Source: DASVTU01 sp036387415 (GTDB taxonomy: Bacteria > Acidobacteriota > Blastocatellia > Pyrinomonadales > Pyrinomonadaceae). Taken from it: a stretch of DNA of 64,000 bases. The stretch covers positions 13,679 through 77,678 of the forward strand of contig DASVTU010000027.1 in assembly GCA_036387415.1 (NCBI GenBank), read 5' to 3'. Below are positions 25,560-33,896 of the stretch, piece by piece. The translations under genes were made by a program, and so were the position numbers. Under the pieces are notes generated by a model. That model was not told the origin of the DNA. It saw nothing but the letters and a program-made list of their open reading frames with translations, and did not search any database. Position 1 is the first letter of the stretch, and every line of letters starts with the position of its first letter.

Positions 25560-26546
25560 ATGACCCCTCGGCTCTGGTACATGAATGCCGACTTCGAGGT
25601 GGAACTGTCCTGCACGACGGGCGCGTACCGTCGTCTTCCCGCCTTCGAGTCGCTTAACCGTCGGCTCGCGCCGCACTTGCTATGGCTCGCGCGAACGGGC
25701 GATGCGCTCCTGCTCGCCGAGCCGTGGCCTCGTTCGCTGCAAACAGAGGCCGCGCGTCGCGGAGTGGAATTAGTCTCTCCTTTGAGAGCGAGTGACGGGT
25801 CGGCTCGTCTCTTTACGCCGTGGGGTTGGACAGAGAGCGCGGCGGCGATTGGCAGACAAGCGGGAGCAGTGGTCGAGGCAGTTCCCTTCGACATCGTGGC
25901 GCGTGTTAATTCCAAACTGTGGAGCCACGCGGTTGAACAGGAGTTAGGCATCGCTCTTGACGGGGCAGCAGTCGCTACCACGTTTGAAGAGTTGGAGGAA
26001 GCGGTCAGACGCGCGTGCCCGCGCGCCGATGACAAATGGGTCGTCAAGAGTGCGTACGGGTTTGCGGCGCGCGAACGCGTTTTGGGTAGAGGCTCGACGT
26101 TGGGCGAGCCGCAAGCGAAGTGGGCGCGAAGGCGTCTCAGCAGGGGCGAAACTCTCGTCTTTCAACCGTGGCTCGAAGTGGTTCGTGAATACGGCATCGT
26201 GTTGGAGATTGACAGAGGCGGGGCATGCTTGATTCACGGCATCAGCGACTTGCAGACCAACGGCGCGGGCACTGGACGCGGGTACATTCTCGGTCGCCCG
26301 CCCGCACCACATCGCCGCGCGGAACTCGAAAGCGTCGCTCGCGTGGTCAGCGGACGACTTTTCAGCGAAGGTTATTGGGGCGCGGTCGGGATTGATGCGC
26401 TTGAGCACGCGGGCGGCTTGCATCCGCTACTGGAAGTCAACGCGCGTTACACGATGGGTTTCGTCGCGCTCGCCGTCGAGCGCCACCTCAAGCCTTCGGA
26501 GCCGATTTTTTGGAGCACGACTCACCACGTAGTAGACGACGAATAA
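25560..26546 (+). CDS. ATP-grasp-fold protein
   Basis: A 328-residue soluble protein. I favour the ATG at 25560 over a GTG 36 bases upstream. The core (about 120-310) shows ATP-grasp traits: DDKWVVKSAYGFAARERVLGRG as the ATP-binding lysine and loop, TLVFQPWLEVVREYGIVL as the hinge and following strand, and HPLLEVNARYTMG as the metal-binding Glu/Asn. ATP-grasp enzymes join a carboxylate to an amine or thiol through an acyl phosphate; the substrate cannot be read from sequence. It follows the ABC-F gene by about 40 bases on the same strand. Confidence 0.65.
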   Translation: MTPRLWYMNADFEVELSCTTGAYRRLPAFESLNRRLAPHLLWLARTGDALLLAEPWPRSLQTEAARRGVELVSPLRASDGSARLFTPWGWTESAAAIGRQAGAVVEAVPFDIVARVNSKLWSHAVEQELGIALDGAAVATTFEELEEAVRRACPRADDKWVVKSAYGFAARERVLGRGSTLGEPQAKWARRRLSRGETLVFQPWLEVVREYGIVLEIDRGGACLIHGISDLQTNGAGTGRGYILGRPPAPHRRAELESVARVVSGRLFSEGYWGAVGIDALEHAGGLHPLLEVNARYTMGFVALAVERHLKPSEPIFWSTTHHVVDDE

Positions 26547-26555
26547 TGAACGCGC

Positions 26556-26600
26556 AATGATGAATGATGAAAGAAAAGCTTTTGTTATTGATTCATCATT
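26556..26600. terminator. Hairpin between convergent genes
   Basis: AATGATGAAT (26556-26565) pairs with ATTCATCATT (26591-26600), and partly matching outer arms extend it. It lies between the convergent ATP-grasp and YihY genes. It lacks a strong T run, so it may be a repeat element rather than a classical terminator. Confidence 0.5.
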
Positions 26601-26675
26601 TATCACCCGTCATTCATTGTTCATGTTTCGTCGTTCATCGTTTCCTTCGTCTTTGCGGCGGCGGGTTTTTAAGTT

Positions 26676-27626
26676 TTAAGAAGCGACGGAGCGGAGTTCG
26701 ACGCCTTGCAACTCTTTCTCGCCGGGAGCTTTTTCGCCGGGGAGTTTGGCATCTTCCACGCCTGCACGCGCCGCCGCGTGTTCAATCTCGGAGTTGACTT
26801 CGCCGCCGATGAGCATGGCGAGTCCCGTCAGATAAAACCAGAGCATGAGGATGATGACCGCGCCGAGCGAGCCATAGATTGTGCTGTAGGTGTCGAAGTA
26901 ACGTAGGTAGAGTCGAAAGAGCATCGACGCGATGAGCCACAGAGCGACGCCCACAACCATACCGGGCAATACCCAACGCAACGCCTGACAATGGACGTTT
27001 GGCGCGAAATAGTAAATCAGCGCGAAGGCCAGAAACACGAAGGCGAGTACGATGACCCATTGCAGCACGCTCCACGCCAACGTGAACGCCGCGCCGAAGC
27101 CGAACCTCGCGGAAACCGCGTCGGCGATGTGCCCGCCGTAGAGGACGAGCAGCAGCGCGGAGATAATCAGGACGGATAGCGCGACCGTCAAGGCGATGGC
27201 GACCAGACGCGACTTCCACCACGGGCGCGACTCGCGTACGTGATACGCCTCGTTAAAGGTATCGACAATCGACAGCATGCCGTTCGACGACGCCCAGATG
27301 GCCGCCAGTAGTCCGAACGATAGTTTGCCGCCGCCGCTGCTCTCTGTAATTTCGTTAACCGTCTCGTAGATGAGCGTGTAGGCCGAGACGGGCACGACGC
27401 GACTCAGATATGACAGCAGACTGTTACGCAACTCCGTACCGCCCTGCGCGAAGAGTCCGAGCAACGCCGTCAGAAACAGGAGCAGCGGAAAGAGCGCCAG
27501 CATGAAGTAGAAGCCGAGCACCGCCGCGCGGTTGAAGATGTCGTCGTCGTTAATCTCCTTCCAGACACGCGCGCACAACTCCCTCCACGTCAGCCCTCCC
27601 ATGTACCAAGTGAATCCCGAACGCAT
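26676..27626 (-). CDS. YihY/BrkB family inner-membrane protein
   Basis: A 316-residue membrane protein of the YihY/UPF0761 family. The N-terminal signature is visible: the amphipathic TWRELCARVWKEINDDDIFNRAAVLGFYFMLALFPLLLFL. Six hydrophobic segments follow, along with the conserved LLAAIWASSNGMLSIVDTFNEAYHV and YFAPNVH stretches. The C-terminal 40 residues are charged. Family members are widespread and of unsettled function; a ribonuclease label (RNase BN) used for some is not supported. Alone on the minus strand. Confidence 0.85.
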   Translation of the reverse strand: MRSGFTWYMGGLTWRELCARVWKEINDDDIFNRAAVLGFYFMLALFPLLLFLTALLGLFAQGGTELRNSLLSYLSRVVPVSAYTLIYETVNEITESSGGGKLSFGLLAAIWASSNGMLSIVDTFNEAYHVRESRPWWKSRLVAIALTVALSVLIISALLLVLYGGHIADAVSARFGFGAAFTLAWSVLQWVIVLAFVFLAFALIYYFAPNVHCQALRWVLPGMVVGVALWLIASMLFRLYLRYFDTYSTIYGSLGAVIILMLWFYLTGLAMLIGGEVNSEIEHAAARAGVEDAKLPGEKAPGEKELQGVELRSVAS

Positions 27627-28213
27627 AATTTTTACAAAGAAACGACCCCAAGCAAGCGGTCGCCCTCTATCCCCTCGACTGTTTCAGTCAAACACCCCTG
27701 TCACGATTTGACACTCTCTACAACTTTGATAACCCTTCGATTTTCTACCCGCCGATTTTCCGTCCGATAACAACTCTTTAATACCTTATAGCCGTACCCA
27801 CCCAACACCTCCGTCCAGACACGACTAGCCCCAACAACAACCAAGCAAGCGACGCATCTTTCGTCGCCTCGGACACGAGCAGTTTTTCTTCCACACGAAA
27901 TGTAAAAATATTCTACGCTCAAAGCCTCCGCGTTGAAACAGAAATACGACTCCACACCTCAACTCACGTCATACTAATACACTCAAAGACGTGCTAACTC
28001 GAAAACCAACCGCTCATCAATCTCTCGTCGTTCACACCGCTCTGCGCTTCCATATCACCGCTTGTCATTCGTTGACCGCTTCCCTGTCGCTTCAACCGTC
28101 GTTATCGGACTCGTAGTGAGATGAACGAAGAATAGACATCGGAGAAGTTTCCGACTAATAAATGTGTCGCTAGAACTGTGCATGGAATCTTGGGTAATGG
28201 TTTAATCTCAGGC
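27627..28213. other. Intergenic, pyrimidine-rich plus strand, no gene supported
   Basis: A 587-base gap between divergent genes. The first half has an unusual C/T-rich plus strand. An 84-codon minus-strand frame crosses it but lacks a ribosome-binding site and any domain. Promoters for both neighbours should lie here. Confidence 0.5.
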
Positions 28214-29161
28214 ATGAATTCTGAAACGAAGAATGAAGCAAGACTGGCGCTCGCAATCCACGGCGGCGCGGGCACAATCCGCCGCGCGGAGATGAGTGCG
28301 GCGCGCGAAGCAGCTTTCAGGGATGGCTTGCGGCGAGCGTTGGAGCGCGGTTGGGAGACGCTGACGGGCGGAGGCGCGGCGCTCGACGCGGTTGAGGCGA
28401 CGGTGCGTGTGATGGAAGACGACCCGCTTTTCAACGCGGGGCGCGGCGCGGTCTTTACGCACGATGCCGTGCATGAAATGGATGCTGCCATCATGTCGGG
28501 CAAGGATTTGCGCGCAGGGGCGGTGGCGGCGGTCGGCAGCATCAAAAATCCCGTTACGCTCGCGCGCCGCGTCATGGAGGAGACGGAGCACGTTTTGCTG
28601 TGTGGCGTCGGCGCGGAGGAGTTTGCGCGTCTGTCGGGTTGCGAAACGGCGTCGCCCGAATATTTCTTCACAGAGTTTCGTCATGCACAACTCCTGGAAG
28701 CGCAACGCGAAGGTGAAGTGCGTCTTGACCATACACCCGTCAAAAAATTCGGCACGGTCGGCGCGGTCGCGTGCGACTCGCGAGGGAATCTCGCGGCGGC
28801 GACTTCAACCGGCGGCATGACCAACAAACGCTTCGGGCGCATCGGCGACAGCGCGCTCATCGGCGCGGGCACTTACGCAGACAACCAAACTTGCGCCATC
28901 TCATGCACAGGCCACGGCGAATTCTTCATCCGCGCCGTCGCTGCCTACGACGTGGTGTGCCTGATGAAATACAAGGGTTTGACTCTGGCGGAAGCCGCCG
29001 AGCGAGTCGTCGGGCAGACCTTGCGTGAGATGGGCGGCGAAGGCGGCCTCGTCGCCGTCGACCGCAGTGGAAACATCGCGCTGCCCTTCAACAGCGAAGG
29101 CATGTATCGCGCGTGGGTCTCGTCGGGGCAAGACGCGCGGGTCGCTATCTACCGAGACTGA
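28214..29161 (+). CDS. iaaA: Isoaspartyl peptidase / L-asparaginase, plant type (Ntn hydrolase)
   Basis: A 315-residue Ntn hydrolase starting at the ATG at 28214 (a GTG 36 bases upstream is less likely). It opens with the family signature LALAIHGGAGTI and continues with NAGRGAVF and HEMDAAIM. Autocleavage is expected before Thr181 in KKFGTVGAVACD, giving alpha and beta subunits. The substrate-binding GGMTNKRFGRIGDS and the GxGTYAxN loop are present. Such enzymes split beta-Asp-X dipeptides. The cyanophycin genes next door suggest that the physiological substrate is beta-Asp-Arg released by cyanophycinase. Convergent with cphA across a hairpin. Confidence 0.9.
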   Translation: MNSETKNEARLALAIHGGAGTIRRAEMSAAREAAFRDGLRRALERGWETLTGGGAALDAVEATVRVMEDDPLFNAGRGAVFTHDAVHEMDAAIMSGKDLRAGAVAAVGSIKNPVTLARRVMEETEHVLLCGVGAEEFARLSGCETASPEYFFTEFRHAQLLEAQREGEVRLDHTPVKKFGTVGAVACDSRGNLAAATSTGGMTNKRFGRIGDSALIGAGTYADNQTCAISCTGHGEFFIRAVAAYDVVCLMKYKGLTLAEAAERVVGQTLREMGGEGGLVAVDRSGNIALPFNSEGMYRAWVSSGQDARVAIYRD

Positions 29162-29180
29162 AAGCAATTAAAAATGCACA

Positions 29181-29242
29181 ATTAAAAGTGCAAAAACGAA
29201 GATGCAGAGCGTGCCTCGCTTCTTTGTTTCTGCACTTTTAAT
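29181..29242. terminator. Hairpin between convergent iaaA and cphA
   Basis: ATTAAAAGTGCA (29181-29192) is perfectly complementary to TGCACTTTTAAT (29231-29242), with A-rich and T-rich flanks. Its position between convergent stops fits a bidirectional terminator. Confidence 0.6.
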
Positions 29243-29257
29243 TTTTACTTTTCCTTT

Positions 29258-31924
29258 TCAGCCATGCTGATTGGGGATGTCGTCGTGGACGACTTTGACG
29301 GGTGTGCGTTGTTCGCGGAAGCGGCTGACGAGTTCGATTGAGCGACTGACGTTATCGGCGAGAATGACGAGCAGTTCGCCTCTGCGCGCATTGTTGAGCG
29401 CGTAGTCGATGGCTTGCGGCCCGTCGCGGAATTCTTTGACGGGCAGGTCGGGGTTGACTTGCCGGATGCCTTCGATAACAAGACGTTTGGTTTCGCCGGG
29501 CGCCCGCCCGCGCAGGTCGTCGTCTTCGCGGACGATGATGTCCGTGAACATCTGCGCGGCGATGCGTCCGTAGAGCAAGAGGTCGTCGTCGCGTCGGTCG
29601 CCTGTGCCGCCGATAACGCCCGTCTTCGTCTTGTTCGGAAACTTGGCGATAAAGCGTTGGAGGGCTTCCATCCCGGCGGGGTTGTGCGCGAAGTCGATGA
29701 GCACTGTGAAGTCGCCCATCTCGATTAAGTTCAAACGTCCGGGCGTCTGCGCGACGGAGGGCACGAAGGTCGCCAGCCCGACGCGTATGTCTTCGATGCT
29801 GATGTTTTGCAGATAGGCGGCGAGCGTCGCGGCCAGCACGTTTTGAATCATGAAGGCGGCACGCCCGTCGTAGGTCAGAGGAATGTTAATGACCTTCTCG
29901 ACCCTCACCTTCCAACGCCCTTTGAGCAGCGTCACGTAGCCGTTCTCGAAGACACAGGCGATGCCGCCGTCGCGCGTATGCTCGACGATGTGCGAGTTCT
30001 CTTCCTCCATGCTAAAGAGCGCGACGCGCCCCGGCGTATCTTCACGCATCAGCACGACGAGTTCGTCGTCGGCATTCAAGACAGCATAACCATTTTTGCC
30101 CACGGCGCGCGGCACGACGGATTTAACGCGCGCCATATCTTCAATCGTTTCGATGTCTTTCAAACCGAGATGGTCAACCGTGACGTTTAAGACGACGCCG
30201 ATGTCGCAGCGGTCGAATCCCAAACCCGCGCGAATGATGCCGCCGCGCGCCGTCTCAAGGACGGCGATCTCGACGGTCGGGTCTTTCAGGACGAGTTGCG
30301 CCGAGATGGGGCCGGTGTTGTCGCCGGGCTGAATAAGACTGTTGCCGATGTAGATGCCTTCGGTCGTGGTGAAGCCGACGTTTAAGCCGGAATTCTTGAC
30401 GATGTGCGCGATGAGACGCGTGGTGGTCGTCTTGCCGTTGGTGCCCGTGATGGCGATGACGGGCACGCGCGAGGCCGTGCCGGGCGGAAAGAGCATGTCG
30501 ATGACATGCTCCGCGACGTTGCGCGCAAGGCCGTCGCTAGGCGCAATGTGCATGCGAAAGCCGGGCGCGGCGTTGACTTCGATGATGCCGCCGCCGTTCT
30601 CCGTGAGCGGACGCGTGATGTCGGGCGCAACCACGTCGATGCCCGCTACGTCCAATCCGACGATGCGCGCGATGCGCTCGAAGAGCGAGACGTTGAACGG
30701 ATGCACGTCGTCCGTGCGGTCAATCGCGGTGCCGCCCGTGGAAATGTTCGCGGTGCTTTTGAGACGGAAGATTTCACCCGCGGCGAGCACTGTGTCGAGC
30801 GTGTAGCCATGCGCGGCGAGGAGGCTTTCGGTCTGCGCGTCAACGTCAATCAACGTCAGGACGTTTTCGTGTCCGTAGCCGCGCCGTGGGTCTTGGTTCG
30901 TGCGGTCAATCAACTCTCGAATCGTCCGCTCGCCGTCGCCCTCGACGTGCGCCGGAATCCTTTCGGCGACCGCGACGAGGCGATTGTTGATGACGAGCGC
31001 ACGAAAATCTTGTCCCGACAGCGATTGTTCGATGATGACGCGACGCGAATATTTTTTCGCGAGTGGAAAGGCTGCGCGGACTTCTTCCAACGAATTCAAG
31101 CCGACGGTGATTCCCTTCCCGTGATTGGCGTCGAGTGGTTTGACGGCGACGGGAAAGCCGATGCGTTCGATTGTCCGCTCAATCTCCTCCTCGTCGGTAA
31201 TCTGTGCGCCACGCGGCACGGGCACGCCCATGCTGCCGAGCAGTTTTTTCGTCGCATCTTTGTCGGATGCGAGGTCAACGGCAATCATGTTGGTGCGCCC
31301 CGTAACGGTGGCTTGGATGCGCTGCTGGTTGACGCCGTAGCCGAGTTGGACGAGCGATTGCGTGTTGAGACGGATGTGCGGGATGTCGCGTTGGCCTGCT
31401 TCCTGCACGATGGCTCCGGTCGAGGGGCCGAAGCGCACGTCCTCGCGTATCTCGCGCAGACGTTGCACGTCGTCGGCTAAAAGTTGCTGCAACTCCGCGA
31501 GCGATTTTCCGTCCGCGAGGTCTTCAAATAGTTTGACGGAGGCGCGCGCGGCGTAGCGCCCCGCATCCTCTTCGATGTAGCTGAAGACGACGTTATAGAC
31601 GCCCTTCTGCGTCGTCTCGCGCGTGCGTCCGTAGCCCGTATCCATTCCGGCGAGCGTCTGCATCTCCAACGCGAGATGCTCAACCACATGCCCCGCCCAA
31701 GTCCCTTCCTCGACGCGCCGCAGAAACCCGCCGCGTTTCTGATAACTGCAACCGTGCTCGACGAGACCCGGCATCAACTCACGCAGACGAACCGTGAAAC
31801 CCTCGATTTTGTCTGTCGGCTGCTGCTCGAAATCTTCCAGGTCGAGCCGCATCACAATCAACTTTTTCCAGTGACCGCTCCAATAGTTCGGGCCGCGCAA
31901 CGCTTTTATTTCGAGAATACGCAT
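29258..31924 (-). CDS. cphA: Cyanophycin synthetase
   Basis: An 888-residue enzyme, matching the usual CphA1 length of about 870-900. It polymerises Asp and Arg into cyanophycin using ATP. The N-terminal domain (1-160) has MRILEIKALRGPNYWS; the ATP-grasp domain (about 210-480) has VAVKPLDANHGKGI and the metal-binding GIIEVNAAPGFRMH; the C-terminal Mur-ligase-like domain starts near 485 with the P-loop GTNGKTTTTRL and continues with ETARGGIIRAG and DFAHNPAG. Nothing appears missing. The cyanophycinase gene lies upstream on the same strand, separated by an inverted-repeat element. Cyanophycin would serve as a nitrogen store. Confidence 0.95.
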   Translation of the reverse strand: MRILEIKALRGPNYWSGHWKKLIVMRLDLEDFEQQPTDKIEGFTVRLRELMPGLVEHGCSYQKRGGFLRRVEEGTWAGHVVEHLALEMQTLAGMDTGYGRTRETTQKGVYNVVFSYIEEDAGRYAARASVKLFEDLADGKSLAELQQLLADDVQRLREIREDVRFGPSTGAIVQEAGQRDIPHIRLNTQSLVQLGYGVNQQRIQATVTGRTNMIAVDLASDKDATKKLLGSMGVPVPRGAQITDEEEIERTIERIGFPVAVKPLDANHGKGITVGLNSLEEVRAAFPLAKKYSRRVIIEQSLSGQDFRALVINNRLVAVAERIPAHVEGDGERTIRELIDRTNQDPRRGYGHENVLTLIDVDAQTESLLAAHGYTLDTVLAAGEIFRLKSTANISTGGTAIDRTDDVHPFNVSLFERIARIVGLDVAGIDVVAPDITRPLTENGGGIIEVNAAPGFRMHIAPSDGLARNVAEHVIDMLFPPGTASRVPVIAITGTNGKTTTTRLIAHIVKNSGLNVGFTTTEGIYIGNSLIQPGDNTGPISAQLVLKDPTVEIAVLETARGGIIRAGLGFDRCDIGVVLNVTVDHLGLKDIETIEDMARVKSVVPRAVGKNGYAVLNADDELVVLMREDTPGRVALFSMEEENSHIVEHTRDGGIACVFENGYVTLLKGRWKVRVEKVINIPLTYDGRAAFMIQNVLAATLAAYLQNISIEDIRVGLATFVPSVAQTPGRLNLIEMGDFTVLIDFAHNPAGMEALQRFIAKFPNKTKTGVIGGTGDRRDDDLLLYGRIAAQMFTDIIVREDDDLRGRAPGETKRLVIEGIRQVNPDLPVKEFRDGPQAIDYALNNARRGELLVILADNVSRSIELVSRFREQRTPVKVVHDDIPNQHG

Positions 31925-31953
31925 GTCGAGATTCCTTAAATGGAGTGAGCAAT

Positions 31954-32066
31954 AAGCAGTGAGCGGTAAGCTATAGAAATACCTTGAGTCGGTCTTCAGC
32001 GAGTTTAATAGCAGATTAAAAACACAATCGTTTTCATAACTGCTTACTGCTTACCGCTCACTGCTT
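31954..32066. repeat. Long inverted repeat (AAGCAGTGAGCGGTAAGC type) between cphB and cphA
   Basis: An 18-base arm at 31954-31971 is perfectly matched by its complement at 32049-32066. Further TAAGCAGT-like units surround both arms. It fills the cphB-cphA gap and could attenuate transcription into cphA or be a REP-like mobile element. Confidence 0.65.
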
Positions 32067-32070
32067 ACTG

Positions 32071-32925
32071 TTATTCGATGTCCGGCAGCAAAAATTCTTC
32101 GGTGACGGGAATCGGTGTGCGGTGCGTCAGGTCGTATTTCAGGCCGTCGCGGAGAATGTGCAACTGAATGCCCGCGACGGCGAATGGTTCTGCGTCGGCA
32201 ACCTCTGCGATGTCGTTATAGCTGATGCGTGAACCGTCAACGATGGTCACGGTGCCGTCGCCGTGGACTTCGAGTGTCCCATCGTTGGAGATGATAACTG
32301 CGGTGTTCTCGTCAATGCCGATGCCGAGTTGGCGTGGATTGTAGGAGACGGCGGTGATGAGTCGTGTCAGACGTCCGCGCTCTGTGAAGTGCTGGTCGAT
32401 GATAATGTTCTGCAAAATCCCCAAACCCGGCGACAGGCGTATGGCGTTCTTGTGCGGATGCGAGGTGGCCTCGCCGCGCACAATCATCGACGCGCTCATC
32501 CCTGCTGCGCCCGCGCTCGACCCCGCCAGCACAAGCGGACTATGCCGCACGCGCTCTTCCAACAGACGCGCGAACTCCGTGCCACCCAACACGGAGGCGA
32601 GACGCATCTGGTCGCCGCCGGAAATAAAGACGCCGGTCGCGTCCTGAAGCAAAGCTTCGGCGTCGGCGTCTATCACTTCCTGACGCGAAGTGGCACGGAG
32701 AACTTTGATGTGTTGGAGGCCGAGTTTGCGAAACGTCTGCGTGTAAACGTCGGAGGAAAATTCCGGGTAATCGGAAGCCACGGGCACAATCAGGATGTGC
32801 GCCTCGCTCTCTCCCGCCAGTGCGACGAACTTACGAAGCAGCCGACGCTCGTTATACTTGTCCTCCGCGCCACCGATAATTACCAAATGTCCGCCGATGT
32901 ATTCAGGGTCAGTGAATTCTTTCAT
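32071..32925 (-). CDS. cphB: Cyanophycinase (peptidase S51)
   Basis: A 284-residue serine peptidase that releases beta-Asp-Arg dipeptides from cyanophycin. I start at the ATG at 32925, which places GGHLVIIGGAEDK at residues 11-23 as in the family; the frame is open 29 codons further. The nucleophile is Ser137 in LVLAGSSAGAAG. FISGGDQMRLASVL (100-113) and IDQHFTERGRLTRL are the typical binding segments. No signal peptide, so it is the intracellular CphB type rather than the exported CphE type. Upstream of cphA on the same strand. Confidence 0.93.
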   Translation of the reverse strand: MKEFTDPEYIGGHLVIIGGAEDKYNERRLLRKFVALAGESEAHILIVPVASDYPEFSSDVYTQTFRKLGLQHIKVLRATSRQEVIDADAEALLQDATGVFISGGDQMRLASVLGGTEFARLLEERVRHSPLVLAGSSAGAAGMSASMIVRGEATSHPHKNAIRLSPGLGILQNIIIDQHFTERGRLTRLITAVSYNPRQLGIGIDENTAVIISNDGTLEVHGDGTVTIVDGSRISYNDIAEVADAEPFAVAGIQLHILRDGLKYDLTHRTPIPVTEEFLLPDIE

Positions 32926-33182
32926 TAAACAAAGTACAGTCAAACAGGCGTCGATACATGTGCGACGACCACCGTTGTCGTCGTTACCGCTTCCGCCTGA
33001 GTTGAACGACAAACTCCTTCCTGTGTCGAGAAAGCTAATTGCGAATCTTTATTCTTAGTTGATAAATTTTTCAGGCGCAACTTCCGCCCGCGAAGTTATC
33101 GGGACAGCCAACCGCTCTGCGCGTCTATCAGACAGAAACTTCGCTGTTGAAGATGTCGGTTCGAGGGTTGCGATGGTCGTCT

Positions 33183-33896
33183 CTATTCCTCTCCGGCGAA
33201 GCGTCCGCCGTTGGCGCGAAACTCTCTCACGTCCTCTTCCGACATCTCTTCACGTTGGGCGATGCTTTTAATATTATCTGTTAAAGCTTTTCTTTTATTG
33301 TGTACCTGTGGTAGCTGGCTGCTCTGTCGTAGCTGGCTGCTCCTCTGTAGCTGGCTGCTCGGAGCGGCCACCCAGAATTCAATCCCCTGCTCTTTTCCGT
33401 AGCCGATTTGCATACCAGCTTTTTTAATCAAACCTTTGGCCTTGAGCTTCACCAACGTCTTTTTAACAGTGCTCTCAGGCATCCCCGCGCGCTCGGCCAA
33501 TTTCCCGTTACTTATTGAGCACGTTGACTTATTGAAGCCCCAAGAGAGACGATAAAGCTGTAAGTAGACGGCTTGCTCCATCGGGTCGAGCAGTCTGAGA
33601 AGATGGTCTGTGACCTGATGCGGGATTTCCAGACGCCCTGCAACCTCCGGTAGACTGGCGATTAAATCGACATGATTCTGCTTGTCCTGTGGTAACTGGC
33701 TGCTCTGTTGTGGCTGCCTGCTCTGTAGTAGCTGCCAGCTACCAGGTCTACCAGGTGACTCCTCTGGTAGCTGGCAGCTCTCCTGTAGCTGGCTGCTCTG
33801 TGGTAGCTGGCTGCTCTCTTTGGCCTCGCGTTCTTCGCGTTTTTTGAGCGCGATAGCCATCGGGTCAAGATAGAGTAGCTCGCTGCTTTTCGTCAT
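33183..33896 (-). CDS. Winged-helix DNA-binding protein with SSQLPQ hexapeptide repeats
   Basis: A 237-residue protein. Residues 75-175 form a winged helix of a type found in plasmid replication and transcription proteins (LDPMEQAVYLQLYRLSWGFNK, then KLAERAGMPESTVKKTLVKLKAKGLI). Two Gln/Ser-rich clusters flank it: residues about 28-70 and 180-198, built from SSQLPQ, SSQLQR, SRQPQQ and related hexapeptides. The DNA under both clusters is a repeated 18-bp unit. The ATG overlaps the stop of the upstream ATPase gene by four bases, so the two are coupled. It may bind DNA with the ATPase as partner. Family not recognised; this is inferred from domain reading. Confidence 0.7.
   Translation of the reverse strand: MTKSSELLYLDPMAIALKKREEREAKESSQLPQSSQLQESCQLPEESPGRPGSWQLLQSRQPQQSSQLPQDKQNHVDLIASLPEVAGRLEIPHQVTDHLLRLLDPMEQAVYLQLYRLSWGFNKSTCSISNGKLAERAGMPESTVKKTLVKLKAKGLIKKAGMQIGYGKEQGIEFWVAAPSSQLQRSSQLRQSSQLPQVHNKRKALTDNIKSIAQREEMSEEDVREFRANGGRFAGEE
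33309..33360. repeat. 18-bp repeat cluster 1 (GTAGCTGGCTGCTC core)
   Basis: Three copies of the GTAGCTGGCTGCTC core lie in phase at about 18-bp spacing, encoding SSQL hexapeptides near the C-terminus of the winged-helix protein. The cores are identical while the 4-base spacers differ, which indicates selection or exchange at DNA level. Confidence 0.8.
33690..33815. repeat. 18-bp repeat cluster 2 (GTAGCTGGCTGCTC core)
   Basis: About six exact or degenerate copies (GTAACTGGCTGCTC, GTGGCTGCCTGCTC, GTAGCTGCCAGCTA, GTAGCTGGCAGCTC, two perfect copies) encode the N-terminal SSQLPQ-like repeats. The same core sits in cluster 1, on the other side of the DNA-binding domain. Confidence 0.8.

Noticed and set aside
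26676..27626. Annotation as ribonuclease BN
   Set aside because: The protein is a six-helix membrane protein; the RNase label for this family is a historic misassignment.
27701..27955. 84-codon minus-strand frame
   Set aside because: Biased composition from the pyrimidine-rich stretch, no ribosome site, no recognisable fold.
33300..33830. CRISPR-like regular repeats
   Set aside because: The period is only 18 bp with 4-base spacers, in frame inside a coding gene; spacers are far too short for CRISPR.
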